A DNA stretch of 54,106 nucleotides from Desulfobulbaceae bacterium (GCA_003508005.1 DNUE01000069.1:1-54106), one strand, 5' to 3'; positions 1 through 7,185 are shown, numbered from the stretch's first letter. Notes: generated by a model from the letters alone, not told the origin. A program made the numbers and translations.

Positions 1-197
1 CCCTGGCCCTGGGCGCCTGCCTGGGTGGCAACGGCACCCTGATCGGGGCCTCGGCCAACGTCATCGTCGTCGGCCTGGCGGAACGGCAGGGGAAAAAAAT
101 CACCTTTTTCCGCTTCTTCGCCTACGGCACGCCGATCATGCTGCTGACCGTGGCTATCTCGACGGTCTATGTCTGGCTCCGGTACTACGTGTTCTGA
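1..197 (+). CDS. C-terminal end of an ArsB/NhaD-type membrane permease (partial)
   Basis: Only the last 64 codons are in the window; the gene begins to the left and stops at TGA 195-197. The readable part has a glycine/asparagine-rich stretch, GGNGTLIGASANV, then VIVVGLAERQG, a basic-aromatic turn (KKITFFRFF) and a final hydrophobic helix ending in WLRYYVF. That GxSANV loop followed by one last membrane helix is typical of the C-terminal half of the ArsB/NhaD/SLC13 ion-transporter superfamily, which moves arsenite, Na+/H+ or dicarboxylates across the inner membrane. The substrate cannot be told from this fragment. It is on the opposite strand from the surface-protein genes that follow and seems unrelated to them. 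Confidence 0.75.
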   Translation, partial: LALGACLGGNGTLIGASANVIVVGLAERQGKKITFFRFFAYGTPIMLLTVAISTVYVWLRYYVF

Positions 198-223
198 AAT
201 CGGCACGGGAGAAAACGACCTAC

Positions 224-254
224 GGCTTGATCTTCTCATCGAACCGTTCAAGCC
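224..254 (+). terminator. Weak hairpin after the permease gene
   Basis: GGCTTGA (224-230) pairs with TCAAGCC (248-254) around a 17-nt loop, 27 nt after the permease stop. There is no clear T run after it, so it is a weak terminator candidate. No gene was found between it and position 575 apart from the repeat module described next. Confidence 0.25.
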
Positions 255-341
255 TATTGGTTGATTTCCGATGGTTATGAGGGTCAAGAGACAGGGTGGA
301 AAACAGGAGAATCTTTTGATGTTGTCTTCCTCCCTGCTTCA

Positions 342-374
342 ATTATATGCTCCGGGGAAAACAAATGAAGTCAA
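342..374 (-). promoter_or_regulatory. Orphan promoter-like pair of hexamers (module copy 1)
   Basis: Read on the minus strand, TTGACT (complement of 369-374) is followed after 21 bp by TATAAT (complement of 342-347). Other copies of this module have exactly 18 bp. The distance from the upstream TTGAG arm to the -10 is still 56 bp, as in the other copies, so the -35 has shifted by 3 bp. No minus-strand gene lies downstream between here and the permease gene. It looks like a decayed or orphan promoter. Confidence 0.35.
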
Positions 375-518
375 ACGGGGGGGATAGCAGCCGGCAATCT
401 CAAGCTGCCGGAAAGGAAGGAAACTTGAGGTGTATCGTATACGTAACACACCACCCTGTCGTAGAACACCTCAACGTGGGAAAAGTTGCTCTTTGGTTGA
501 GGTTAATGTTGGCAATGG
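369..518 (-). repeat. Dispersed upstream module, copy 1 (orphan)
   Basis: On the minus strand this block contains, in order, a CATTGCCAAC-like distal part, AGGGTGG, GTTACGTATACGAT, CTCAA, 21 bp, TTGAGATTGCCGG and TTTGACTTC. The inner part also has CCGGCA...TGCCGG arms. Copies 2 and 3 (4170-4326, 7276-7425) match over the whole block; copies 4 and 5 match the promoter-proximal half. The others lie upstream of secreted-protein genes; this one has no gene after it. Confidence 0.7.
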
Positions 519-575
519 CAAGTCAGGTTATTTGCCTCAACGTCCTTGAAACAGGTAACCTGCTGTTTATAGAGG

Positions 576-1793
576 TTAGGGCTGAGCGTTGTTTGTAATC
601 GCTGGCAGGAACATGGGCCAAGGAAATGACGATCCGCAATTCCTTACCGCACGGACATAAAAGTTACCGGACTTGCCGCTATAGCCATCGAACCCGTAGG
701 TGACACCCATGTACCATGCAAAAATAGGAAAGGGCGCAAGGGTAGTAGAGGTCCAATAATATGGGGACGAAACCGCGTCGGGGAAGGCGGTGAGATCAAT
801 GGTAGGTGAGTACTGGGAATAGTCTACGATTGACGCTAGTTCGTTGGAATCCGGCAACCGCCAGTCAGAATGCCCTCCTAAAGATAGTTTTTCAGCGTAG
901 GCAAGAGAATCCTCCCAGTTCATTTGGTCTGGGGTTCCATCACCGGTAATGTCAGCTGCATCCCGTTGCCATTCAAGGCAGGTAACGGTGTCGATCACTG
1001 TTTTGCCACTGGGGCCGACAACAAAGCTGTTTTCAGGCTGTATCTGTCCACCCCGGACTGCACGCACAAAGTTACCCCCTGACTTGAAATTATTGTCCTC
1101 CGCTCCGTAAGTGAAAAAAACCTGTCGAGCGTAGTCAGTGTACGTCACGCGTGTAGTGGCTGACCAGTAGACATTTGAAATGGTATTGGGAAAGTATGTG
1201 GTATTTATGGACGGCGACTCTTTGCTTCGGTCGACCAGCGTTTTCAACTCCTTGATTGTGGGCACCCTCCAGTCAGTATACCCTCCAAACCCGGGCGGGG
1301 TATTAAGGGCAGCAATAAAGTCCTCTGTGTTATAAGTCCCGCATGTCCCCTGATGCCCCCCATTCTTGTCCGCATTTGTGTCGCACCAGGTATAAGTGTT
1401 ATCAGCGTCATGAGAGTTGTTGTAATCCTGTACTCCGTTCCTCGCCTCCTTCACTTCCCACGTGAGGCCGGTAACATTGTCAAGCACCATGGACCATGAC
1501 AGGGCTGAATCAGGCAGGACGGCGCCGGAAGCATCCAGTTTGCTGTAAGAACGTTTCGGGCCATTGTACTGTACATCCTGCCCGTAGAAAGGCTGCCCGG
1601 GTGATGGGCATGGGTCGAGAACATTGCCGGCGCCATCATAACAGACAGCCAGGCCCGTCTTAGGCCACATGCTGAAAGCCTGGCCAGAATTGTAGTCGGC
1701 GAGTGCCGGAATGCCCATCGTATGCAGGCAAACAGAACTCATTAAAACAAACGATGTTATTTTTATCATGAATTTCCAACTAATGGAATACAT
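576..1793 (-). CDS. Secreted protein with two DUF1566 (Lcl-type) domains and FPWPMF C-terminal tail
   Basis: A 405-residue exported protein. I place the start at the ATG complementary to 1791-1793 because AGGAAGGA lies 8 nt upstream; an in-frame codon eight residues earlier lacks this. A hydrophobic N-terminus (MIKITSFVLMSSVCLHTMG) ending in ALA is a signal peptide. Two DUF1566 domains follow: the first about residues 95-250 (LDNVTGLTWEVK, DWRVPTIKELKTLVD, VYWSAT, FVRAVRGG), the second about 260-385 (DTVTCLEWQRDA, DWRLPDSNELASIVDYS, YYWTST, YVRAVRNC). DUF1566 is a common extracellular C-type-lectin-like domain of unknown ligand. The last residues, SSFPWPMFLPAITNN, match the tails of the FG-GAP protein at 1983-4067 and of the remnant at 4336-4560. 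The upstream region keeps only part of the module (1895-1920). Role unknown; surface adhesion or ligand binding is an inference. Confidence 0.85.
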   Translation of the reverse strand: MYSISWKFMIKITSFVLMSSVCLHTMGIPALADYNSGQAFSMWPKTGLAVCYDGAGNVLDPCPSPGQPFYGQDVQYNGPKRSYSKLDASGAVLPDSALSWSMVLDNVTGLTWEVKEARNGVQDYNNSHDADNTYTWCDTNADKNGGHQGTCGTYNTEDFIAALNTPPGFGGYTDWRVPTIKELKTLVDRSKESPSINTTYFPNTISNVYWSATTRVTYTDYARQVFFTYGAEDNNFKSGGNFVRAVRGGQIQPENSFVVGPSGKTVIDTVTCLEWQRDAADITGDGTPDQMNWEDSLAYAEKLSLGGHSDWRLPDSNELASIVDYSQYSPTIDLTAFPDAVSSPYYWTSTTLAPFPIFAWYMGVTYGFDGYSGKSGNFYVRAVRNCGSSFPWPMFLPAITNNAQP

Positions 1794-1894
1794 AAGTTGA
1801 TCCTTCCTGCCAGGCAATGAAAGAATAACGAAAAAACAGGATATTATTTAATATTATCATCGGTAAACACAATTTACGAGAATATTTTTAAAGA

Positions 1895-1920
1895 TGAGAT
1901 TTATCGTAACTCCACGTAAC
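1895..1920 (-). promoter_or_regulatory. Partial module copy 6 upstream of the two-domain DUF1566 gene
   Basis: The minus strand reads GTTACGTGGAGTTACGAT then CTCAT. These are two TTACG half-sites exactly 10 bp apart, as in copy 5 (9827-9832 region). The TTGAG arm and the TTGACT/TATACT promoter of the other copies are not recognisable; the sequence between here and the start codon is AT-rich. Confidence 0.45.
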
Positions 1921-1982
1921 AAAAATTATCTGGTAACCTGCTCCAGATGAACTGCAACAGGTTGCCTACTGTCTTCTGCTGA

Positions 1983-4067
1983 TCAAAGCTGTGCGCTGTG
2001 GGTTATCACCGGCAGGAACATAGGCCAGGGGAATCTGTAATCACAGGCATCACCTATTCCATCTCCGTCACGATCCTCCTGTTCCGGGTTACTGATAAAC
2101 AGACAGTTATCAATATAATCAACAACCCCATCTCGGTCAGTATCAAGCTCGAAAACATAGGCAGAACCGGATGCAGAACCTTTATCATCATCAAGGAAAG
2201 CCCCGACAACAATCGCCTCGCGACTGATGGCTACAGAATCGCCAAAAAAATCACCTATAGCCGCATCACCGGCAGTGAGTTTGGCGATTTCGGTCTCATT
2301 CCAGCCTTCTCCATGTGGCCTTGCAAAGACATAGGCAGAACCGGAATAACAACCATCTCCGTAAGACCCGACAACAATCGTGTCATTGCTGACGGCTACA
2401 GAAAAGCCAAACAAATAATCTGCAGCTCCGTCACTGGCAGTGAGTTTGGCGGTTTCGGGCGGTATACCAGCCCAGCCGTTTTCAGGCCTCGAAAACACAT
2501 AGGCAGAACCGGAATTATAACCCTTATCATCATTACCGAAAGCCCCGACAACAATCGTGTCGTCACTGATGGCTACAGAATTGCCAAAACCATCCTCTGC
2601 AGACCCGTCACTGGCAGTGAGTTTGGCGGTTTCAGTCATATCAGTCCAGCCGCCTAACTTTGTAAACACATAGGCAGAACCGGAAGAATCGCCCTTATCA
2701 TCATCACCGGCAGCTCCGACAACAATCGTGTCAACGCTGATGGCTACAGATATGCCAAATTGATCATATGCAGACCCGTCACTGGCAGTGAGTTTGGCGG
2801 TTTCAGTCATATCAGTCCAACTGCCGCCTAACTTTGTAAACACATAGGCAGAACCGGAATAATCGCCCTTATCATCATCACCGTTAGCCCCGACAACAAT
2901 CGTGTCGTCACTGATGGCTACAGAATAGCCAAAAACATCCTCTGCAGACCCGTCACTGGCAGTGAGTTTGGCGGTTTCAGTCATATCAGCCCAGCCGTTT
3001 TCAGGCCTCGCAAATACATAGGCAGAACCGGAAGAATCGCCCTTATCATCATCACCTTGAGCCCCGACAACAATCGTGTCACCGTTGATGGCTACAGAAT
3101 AGCCAACAAAATCCCCTGCAGCTCCGTCACTGGCAGTGAGTTTGGCGGTTTCGGGCGGCATATCAGCCCAGCCGCTTTCAGGCCTCGCAAACACATAGGC
3201 AGAACCGGAAATATAACCGTTATCATCATCACCGGGAGCCCCGACAACAATCGTGTCACCGTAGATGGCTACAGAATTGCCAAACTGATCATCCGCAGCC
3301 CCATCACCAGCCGTAAGTTTGATCTGCTGAATCCACGGGTCGATGGTGACAGGGTATCTGGCATGTGTGTCATCGACAAGGATGCGCAGGGTGCTCCCGG
3401 CAAGGAGCAAATAGGCAGACAGGCTGCTGCCGCCCGCATCAAACGCCTGCAGGCCGGTATAGCGGACAATGCCTTTGCCCTGGGCATCAGCCAAGACAAG
3501 CGTGTCTCCATTGAGGCTGGGCTGCAACTCACCGGAGAGGAAAAGCTCGACCAGAAGGCCGTCTCCGTTCGTTCCGCCTGGAGCCGAATTGACGGTAAAA
3601 CCTTGCTCAACGCCCCATGGTGAATTGATATACCACTCGGAAACATCGCCGCGCACATACACCATTATGCCGTTATCATTGCTGAGTATCGCTTTTTCCA
3701 GAGGCTTGACCGAACCGGGGGTGCCGATACCCGTCATGGCCATGCCCCAACTCCTGCCGCCGGCTGTGATGTGCAGCCCGTCAAGGGTAAAAGCTATATC
3801 CATGCCATGCGCGGGGTTGGCCATGGCAAAGGTTTCGCCATGGCCCCGCAACTGATATTCTTCCGGTAAGTCCTTGCGCATTGCCTTTGCTATGGCGGGG
3901 GCGGAACCTGGGGGAAGGTCATTGAAAGATTTCCCGGTTGCAGGTGACCCCTTATCAAGGGGCAATGCCTGCAACGAAGGAAGGGAATGGCCAATAGCCA
4001 ACAGGAACACAAAAAGAGTAATATACAAAATTCGGACGCTGTTCTCCACGAACCGTTTGCTTGACAT
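1983..4067 (-). CDS. Secreted FG-GAP beta-propeller protein with thrombospondin type 3 repeats and FPWPMF tail
   Basis: A 694-residue exported protein. The start at the ATG complementary to 4065-4067 has GGGAG 7 nt upstream and opens a signal peptide (MSSKRFVENSV, then ILYITLFVFLLAIG). About 250 residues follow of a globular domain (DIAFTLDGLHITAGG; YPVTIDPWIQQ). Next come seven near-identical units of the form KLTASDGxAxDxFGxSVAIxxDTIVVGA, GDDDKG, SGSAYVF: FG-GAP repeats, which build an integrin-alpha-like seven-bladed propeller and often bind Ca2+ through the Asp-rich loop. After the propeller come two thrombospondin type 3 Ca2+-binding segments (DTDRDGVVDYIDNC; DRDGDGIGDACD), then FPWPMFLPVITHS. 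Preceded by module copy 2 and its promoter. Likely a surface-exposed binding protein; the ligand is unknown. Confidence 0.85.
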   Translation of the reverse strand: MSSKRFVENSVRILYITLFVFLLAIGHSLPSLQALPLDKGSPATGKSFNDLPPGSAPAIAKAMRKDLPEEYQLRGHGETFAMANPAHGMDIAFTLDGLHITAGGRSWGMAMTGIGTPGSVKPLEKAILSNDNGIMVYVRGDVSEWYINSPWGVEQGFTVNSAPGGTNGDGLLVELFLSGELQPSLNGDTLVLADAQGKGIVRYTGLQAFDAGGSSLSAYLLLAGSTLRILVDDTHARYPVTIDPWIQQIKLTAGDGAADDQFGNSVAIYGDTIVVGAPGDDDNGYISGSAYVFARPESGWADMPPETAKLTASDGAAGDFVGYSVAINGDTIVVGAQGDDDKGDSSGSAYVFARPENGWADMTETAKLTASDGSAEDVFGYSVAISDDTIVVGANGDDDKGDYSGSAYVFTKLGGSWTDMTETAKLTASDGSAYDQFGISVAISVDTIVVGAAGDDDKGDSSGSAYVFTKLGGWTDMTETAKLTASDGSAEDGFGNSVAISDDTIVVGAFGNDDKGYNSGSAYVFSRPENGWAGIPPETAKLTASDGAADYLFGFSVAVSNDTIVVGSYGDGCYSGSAYVFARPHGEGWNETEIAKLTAGDAAIGDFFGDSVAISREAIVVGAFLDDDKGSASGSAYVFELDTDRDGVVDYIDNCLFISNPEQEDRDGDGIGDACDYRFPWPMFLPVITHSAQL
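2152..3320 (-). repeat. Seven tandem FG-GAP units, each about 165 bp
   Basis: The propeller-coding part consists of seven direct DNA repeats of about 160-180 bp. The core words are shared almost letter for letter (on the plus strand ACATAGGCAGAACCGGAA, GACAACAATCGTGTC and GTCACTGGCAGTGAGTTTGG). The outer unit at 2152-2310 is the most diverged. Such similarity favours unequal recombination, so blade number may vary between isolates. Confidence 0.8.
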
Positions 4068-4145
4068 ATTCTTGCTCCCAGGAAAATGAGGAAGAGGCTG
4101 GCTCAACGGAAACGTAGCGCACAATTCTGATGCGCCCCTATATTA

Positions 4146-4175
4146 AGTATATGATCCGAGGACCAAGGAAGTCAA
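4146..4175 (-). promoter_or_regulatory. Promoter of the FG-GAP gene (TTGACT-18 bp-TATACT)
   Basis: On the minus strand TTGACT (complement of 4170-4175) and TATACT (complement of 4146-4151) are 18 bp apart. The start site would be near 4139, giving a leader of about 72 nt to the ATG at 4067. The same hexamers, spacing and flank (TTTGACTTC; ATCATATACT) recur at 7252-7281 and 8478-8507. Confidence 0.65.
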
Positions 4176-4326
4176 ATATGGATTGGGATGGCCACCGGCA
4201 ATCTCAAGGGGCCGGAAAGGATGGGAATTGGAGATCTATCGTAAAGTATACGTAACTCGCCACCCTGTTGCAGAACATCTCAAAACGTGAAAAAATGCTA
4301 TTTGCTTGTGGTTCGTGCTGGCAATA
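4170..4326 (-). repeat. Dispersed upstream module, copy 2
   Basis: Minus strand: GTTACG and TTTACGAT (11 bp apart), CTCCA, 21 bp, TTGAGATTGCCGG, then 32 bp from the TTGAG arm to TTGACT. The distal part (GCAAATAGCA, AGGGTGG) also matches copies 1 and 3. It sits directly upstream of the FG-GAP gene. Confidence 0.7.
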
Positions 4327-4335
4327 AAAACAGGC

Positions 4336-4560
4336 TCACTGCTCCAGATAGACTGAAACAGGCTGCCTTTTGTTTGTATAATCTCTATCGCTGTCGCTGA
4401 TTCTGTATGCCGGCATGAACATGGGCCAAGGGAAGCCCCCCTCACATACCCCATTCTCGTCGATTTGAGAATCGCAGTTGTTATCTCTGTTGTCACAAAT
4501 CTCTTTAGCCCCTGGATTGATATCTTGGTTTCTATCGTCACAATCGGTATTGTACCTTGT
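4336..4560 (-). pseudogene. 3' remnant of a MopE-like metal-binding secreted protein with FPWPMF tail
   Basis: An open frame of 74 codons with no start codon or signal peptide. It reads DCDDRNQDINPGAKEICDN then RDNNCDSQIDENG, a clear copy of the MopE-type putative metal-binding motif (DCDDxDxxxNPGAxExCDxxDNNCDxxxDE). It then has CEGGFPWPMFMPAYR and ends at the stop complementary to 4336-4338. The upstream part of the gene is gone: the frame runs into the 5' region of the metallophosphoesterase gene on the other strand. I infer that a third FPWPMF-tailed protein was deleted here by a rearrangement, possibly the same event that left the IS remnants at 5583-6133. Confidence 0.65.
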
Positions 4561-4632
4561 AGCTGCTGTATGTTGCCGGCAGCGGGATAAAGTGTGGCTA
4601 ACCAGACCAATACTGGAACAGATCGGGCCTTA

Positions 4633-5619
4633 ATGCAAAGAGATCGAAGAAGTTGGCTGAAGTCGCTGGGACTGGCAATTTTCGCCGTCATGGCGCTGGC
4701 TGCGTGCGGCAGATTACCGGTTGAGACTGGAGACCGGGCGTATCACCATCTGGTCGTTCTTGGCGATCCGCACCTGCCCGGGCGAAGAATCGAGGTCAAA
4801 GAGCAGGCTATCGCTACCGTCAATTCCTGGCATGATGTCGAGATGGTAGTGGCAGTAGGCGATATCTGCGTCGATTTCGGCACCGAAGATGAATACAAAG
4901 CAGCGAAGCGATTTTTTGCGAGGCTGAACAAACCACTGATGGTAATAACCGGCAATCACGACTACGTCTACGCCGATCCTCACGGTTCGGAGAGCAGGCT
5001 GATCACTGGCACTCAGGCCTCCAAGGAGGAAAAGCTTCGTCGGTTCGGCCATACATTCGGCCTGACAAGTCTGTATTACAGCAGGCAGGTAGGTGAATAC
5101 CTGCTGATTTTTCTCTCGGCTGATCACATGAATTACCTGGCCGGCCTGTCCGACGAACAACTGGCGTGGCTGAGGCTGGAACTCGAACGCAACCGGCAGA
5201 CGCCGACCATCATTTTCTTTCATGCTCCGCTGCAGGGGACCCTGAGGAATTACAGGCATTGGATCAATACTCCCGGATTCGTAGCCCAGCCGGCGGCAGT
5301 CCTGCATGAAATCCTGACTGCCAACCGGCAGGTGTTCCTCTGGGTATCGGGCCATACCCATACCCCGCCAACAGAGGAAAGCTATGCCTCGGAAATCAAC
5401 CTCTATGCCGGTCAAATTACCAATATTCACAACAAGGACATGAATCGGGGGCAGGTCTGGACCAACTCGCTTTTCCTCTATCCCGGTAAAGTCCAGGTAA
5501 AAACCTACTCTCACCAGGAGAATGCCTGGATGCCGCAATTTGATCGACTGATTTCCGCCCCTGAATTGAAAACTTATTCTGATTACCACCAATGCTCAGC
5601 AGGGGATATAAGGCGCTGA
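4633..5619 (+). CDS. Calcineurin-like metallophosphoesterase lipoprotein
   Basis: A 328-residue predicted lipoprotein. I chose ATG 4633 because it opens RDRRSWLKSLGLAIFAVMA-LAAC, a Tat-like (RRxWLK) signal with a lipobox; a GTG at 4594 would add 13 residues. The metallophosphoesterase motifs are all visible: VVLGDPHLPG (metal site 1), VAVGDICVDFG (GD), ITGNHDYVYAD (GNHD), FFHAPLQG (H) and SGHTHTPP (GHTH). The family binds two metal ions and cleaves phosphomonoesters or phosphodiesters. Here it would act in the periplasm or be membrane-anchored; the substrate is unknown. The last residues after LKTYSDYHQ run into the IS1595-like remnant, so the natural C-terminus may have been replaced. It is isolated on the plus strand. 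Confidence 0.8.
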   Translation: MQRDRRSWLKSLGLAIFAVMALAACGRLPVETGDRAYHHLVVLGDPHLPGRRIEVKEQAIATVNSWHDVEMVVAVGDICVDFGTEDEYKAAKRFFARLNKPLMVITGNHDYVYADPHGSESRLITGTQASKEEKLRRFGHTFGLTSLYYSRQVGEYLLIFLSADHMNYLAGLSDEQLAWLRLELERNRQTPTIIFFHAPLQGTLRNYRHWINTPGFVAQPAAVLHEILTANRQVFLWVSGHTHTPPTEESYASEINLYAGQITNIHNKDMNRGQVWTNSLFLYPGKVQVKTYSHQENAWMPQFDRLISAPELKTYSDYHQCSAGDIRR

Positions 5620-6003
5620 GGGACTGGCAATGAATGGAGAGCGGCAAGAGCCAGGTGTCTGATCATTTTTCCAAGGTCGTAACGCCGGTTGAAACGGGAG
5701 CAGAACTCTGCCATGCACCGAGGCCAGTGCTTTCTGCTCACCGCATAATAGGTACCTCGCAGATCGTTCTTCACGTTGCCGATCATGGTGTTGACCCACC
5801 TGAAGACCCCGGCGGGCATCGTTTACGGAATCACCGCTGGCCAGTATGGCTTCATGGGCAAGCCCGGTATAACCTATACCTGCAAAACAGCCCAGGCCAT
5901 CAGTGGCCGCAAGGCTGTATCCGAAGAGGTGTTTGCAAACCCAGCTGCTGATCTCGGTAAGGGCAAAATCCTTGACCCGGCTTAAGCGCAGGGCGATGGG
6001 ATG
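5583..6003 (-). pseudogene. IS1595-type (ISXO2-like) transposase remnant, frameshifted
   Basis: Two minus-strand frames together give the C-terminal half of an IS1595-family transposase. The first (about 6003 to 5820) reads LSRVKDFALTEISSWVCKHL, ATDGLGCFAGI, YTGLAHEAILASG. The second (5819-5583) reads FRWVNTMIGNVKNDLRGTYY, KHWPRCMAEFCSRFNRRYD, LGKMIRHLALAAL. WVNTxxGNxKxxxxGTYxxxxxKHxPRxxAEFxxRFNRRxD is diagnostic of the family's DDE-nuclease C-terminal end. A frameshift near 5820 and the missing N-terminus make it inactive. It may have clipped the 3' end of the metallophosphoesterase gene. Confidence 0.7.
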
Positions 6004-6076
6004 CACAGAGGTGGCCCCCAATATTCGGACAGCGTGCTATGGTGAACAGCCACCCCCTGACTTAGGAGGAACAACC

Positions 6077-6133
6077 ATGACCCAAAACAATTGTTACCCA
6101 GGCGAGTTCAAGGCCAAAGTCGCTCTGGATTAC
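6077..6133 (+). pseudogene. 5' stub of an IS3-type transposase OrfA
   Basis: ATG 6077, with AGGAGG a few bases upstream, opens MTQNNCYPGEFKAKVALDY, the typical first helix of IS3/IS911-group OrfA proteins (xYxxEFKAKVALxA). The preceding CCCCCAATATTCGGACAG resembles the leader of such elements. Homology stops after 19 codons, where the sequence joins the stop codon of the beta-helix gene on the other strand. Only the left end of the element remains. Confidence 0.5.
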
Positions 6134-7097
6134 GGAAGTCCGCAGCCAATATTATACTGTTGACCCAAGTTGTTATCCGTGGCGATACAGGTGTACCCGA
6201 CACCGTTAGCCCCCCCTATGAGCGTGGACTGGCTTACCCTGGTATTGGTGCTTGAAGAATTGATAAGACCATAAGTCGTACCAGAAATTGTACTGCGCTT
6301 GATTTTTACTTCGTCGGAATCGGCGTTCAGTACACCTACATTTGCTGTCGCCCCCCCCACGCAAAGATATTTGAACCTTCTATGAGAGTAACAGAGCTGT
6401 TTTCATTATAAATACCTGCTGCCGAATTCCCCCCCCAGACGAGGATATTCACCCCAAGAATGGAAGGAGAAGAAGATACATTTAGAATTCCATAACTATT
6501 TTGTGTTCCTGTTCCCTCCACAGCAATGTTCAAGCCGGTTATCATCGAAGAAGAACCCATATTAAACACCCCGAAATTGTGCGCTCCTCCCTTGGCATAG
6601 ACCGATACGTTCTCAAGGCGGGCGGTCAGGTTGAGGCCGGTGGTGAAAATGCCAAAAGAACGCATGCCTCCGCCGGTATTGCTCACGCTGAGGTTGGACA
6701 GGGCGGCATTGTTGGCCCCCTTGACGATTGCTGATGTCTCGTCAAATGTATCACTGCTGATGCTGCCCATCAGCCAGGTGACCTGTTCCCCGCTGCCGGT
6801 GACGTTCACATGCGGCTTCATCACCAGGGCGGTGGTCAGGGTGTATTGGCCAGGGCCGATGTACAGGAGGTAAGGATTGGCGGCGCTGGCGTCGGTGATG
6901 GAATTCATCGCCGCCACCGGATCGGTGAACTGCCCCTTGCTCTTGGCCACGGTAACGATATTCTGCAGGGGTTTGCCGCCGGTTCCCATGGGAACCACCA
7001 CCACCCGGTCCGCCGCCCCCGCGAGCGGCGTCAGAAAAAGACTCAATGTCCAGGCCAGAAGAAACACCATGACGATATTACTTTTTTCCGGATTCAT
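6130..7097 (-). CDS. Secreted beta-helix protein with VVVVPMG N-terminal segment, frameshifted at a G8 tract
   Basis: Two overlapping minus-strand frames make one protein of about 322 residues. The start at the ATG complementary to 7095-7097 has AGGAGG 6 nt upstream and opens a signal peptide (MNPEKSNIVMVFLLAW to LAGA) followed by ADRVVVVPMGTGG. The central part (TDPVAAMNSITDA, NPYLLYIGPGQYTL, VMKPHVNVTGSGEQVTWL) is a pectate-lyase-type entry segment. Right-handed beta-helix rungs follow (LSVSNTGGG, FGIFTTGLN, YGILNVSSSP, AAGIYNENSS). At the run of eight G complementary to 6351-6358 frame 1 ends as FAWGGRQQM; one extra G would continue it as AWGGATANVGVLNADSDEV to the stop at 6130. This is either a phase-variable gene caught in the OFF state, a recent pseudogene or a sequencing error. 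Preceded by module copy 3. Confidence 0.75.
6210..6216 (-). repeat. G7 homopolymer in the beta-helix gene
   Basis: Seven consecutive C on the plus strand (G on the coding strand), coding LIGGANG in the downstream frame. It is the shortest of three poly-G tracts in this gene. Confidence 0.8.
6351..6358 (-). repeat. G8 homopolymer at the frameshift of the beta-helix gene
   Basis: Eight consecutive C on the plus strand. With eight G the coding strand reads WGGRQQM and stops; with nine it reads WGGATANVGV and continues for about 75 more residues. A length change of one base switches the frame, the hallmark of slipped-strand phase variation. Confidence 0.8.
6429..6436 (-). repeat. Second G8 homopolymer in the beta-helix gene
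   Basis: Eight consecutive C on the plus strand, coding VWGGNSAAG in frame. It lies 70 bp upstream (in gene orientation) of the tract at the frameshift and is intact in frame here. Confidence 0.8.
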
Positions 7098-7147
7098 ACG
7101 GCACCTCCTGTTCGACGAGAATGGTAAAAAGGACTCTTCCCCCAAGC

Positions 7148-7185
7148 ACTGCCTTCTTTGTGCCGGGTTGGCCAAATCACATTCG
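7148..7185 (-). promoter_or_regulatory. Conserved leader block in the 5' UTR of the beta-helix gene
   Basis: On the minus strand GAATGTGATTTGGCCAAC, then CCGGCACAAAGAAGGCAG. The leader of the next gene has nearly the same block at 8282-8319. It lies about 60 nt after the predicted start site and 50 nt before the ATG. It could be a leader RNA element or simply a relic of duplication. Confidence 0.5.

Noticed and set aside
369..518. The repeat module as a cyclic-di-GMP (GEMM) riboswitch
   Set aside because: The GEMM core words (GACGCAAAGC and the GAAA-tetraloop helix) are absent, and the module lies upstream of the -35, not in the transcript.
2152..3320. The regular repeats as a CRISPR array
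   Set aside because: The units are about 165 bp with coding continuity and FG-GAP protein motifs; there are no spacers.
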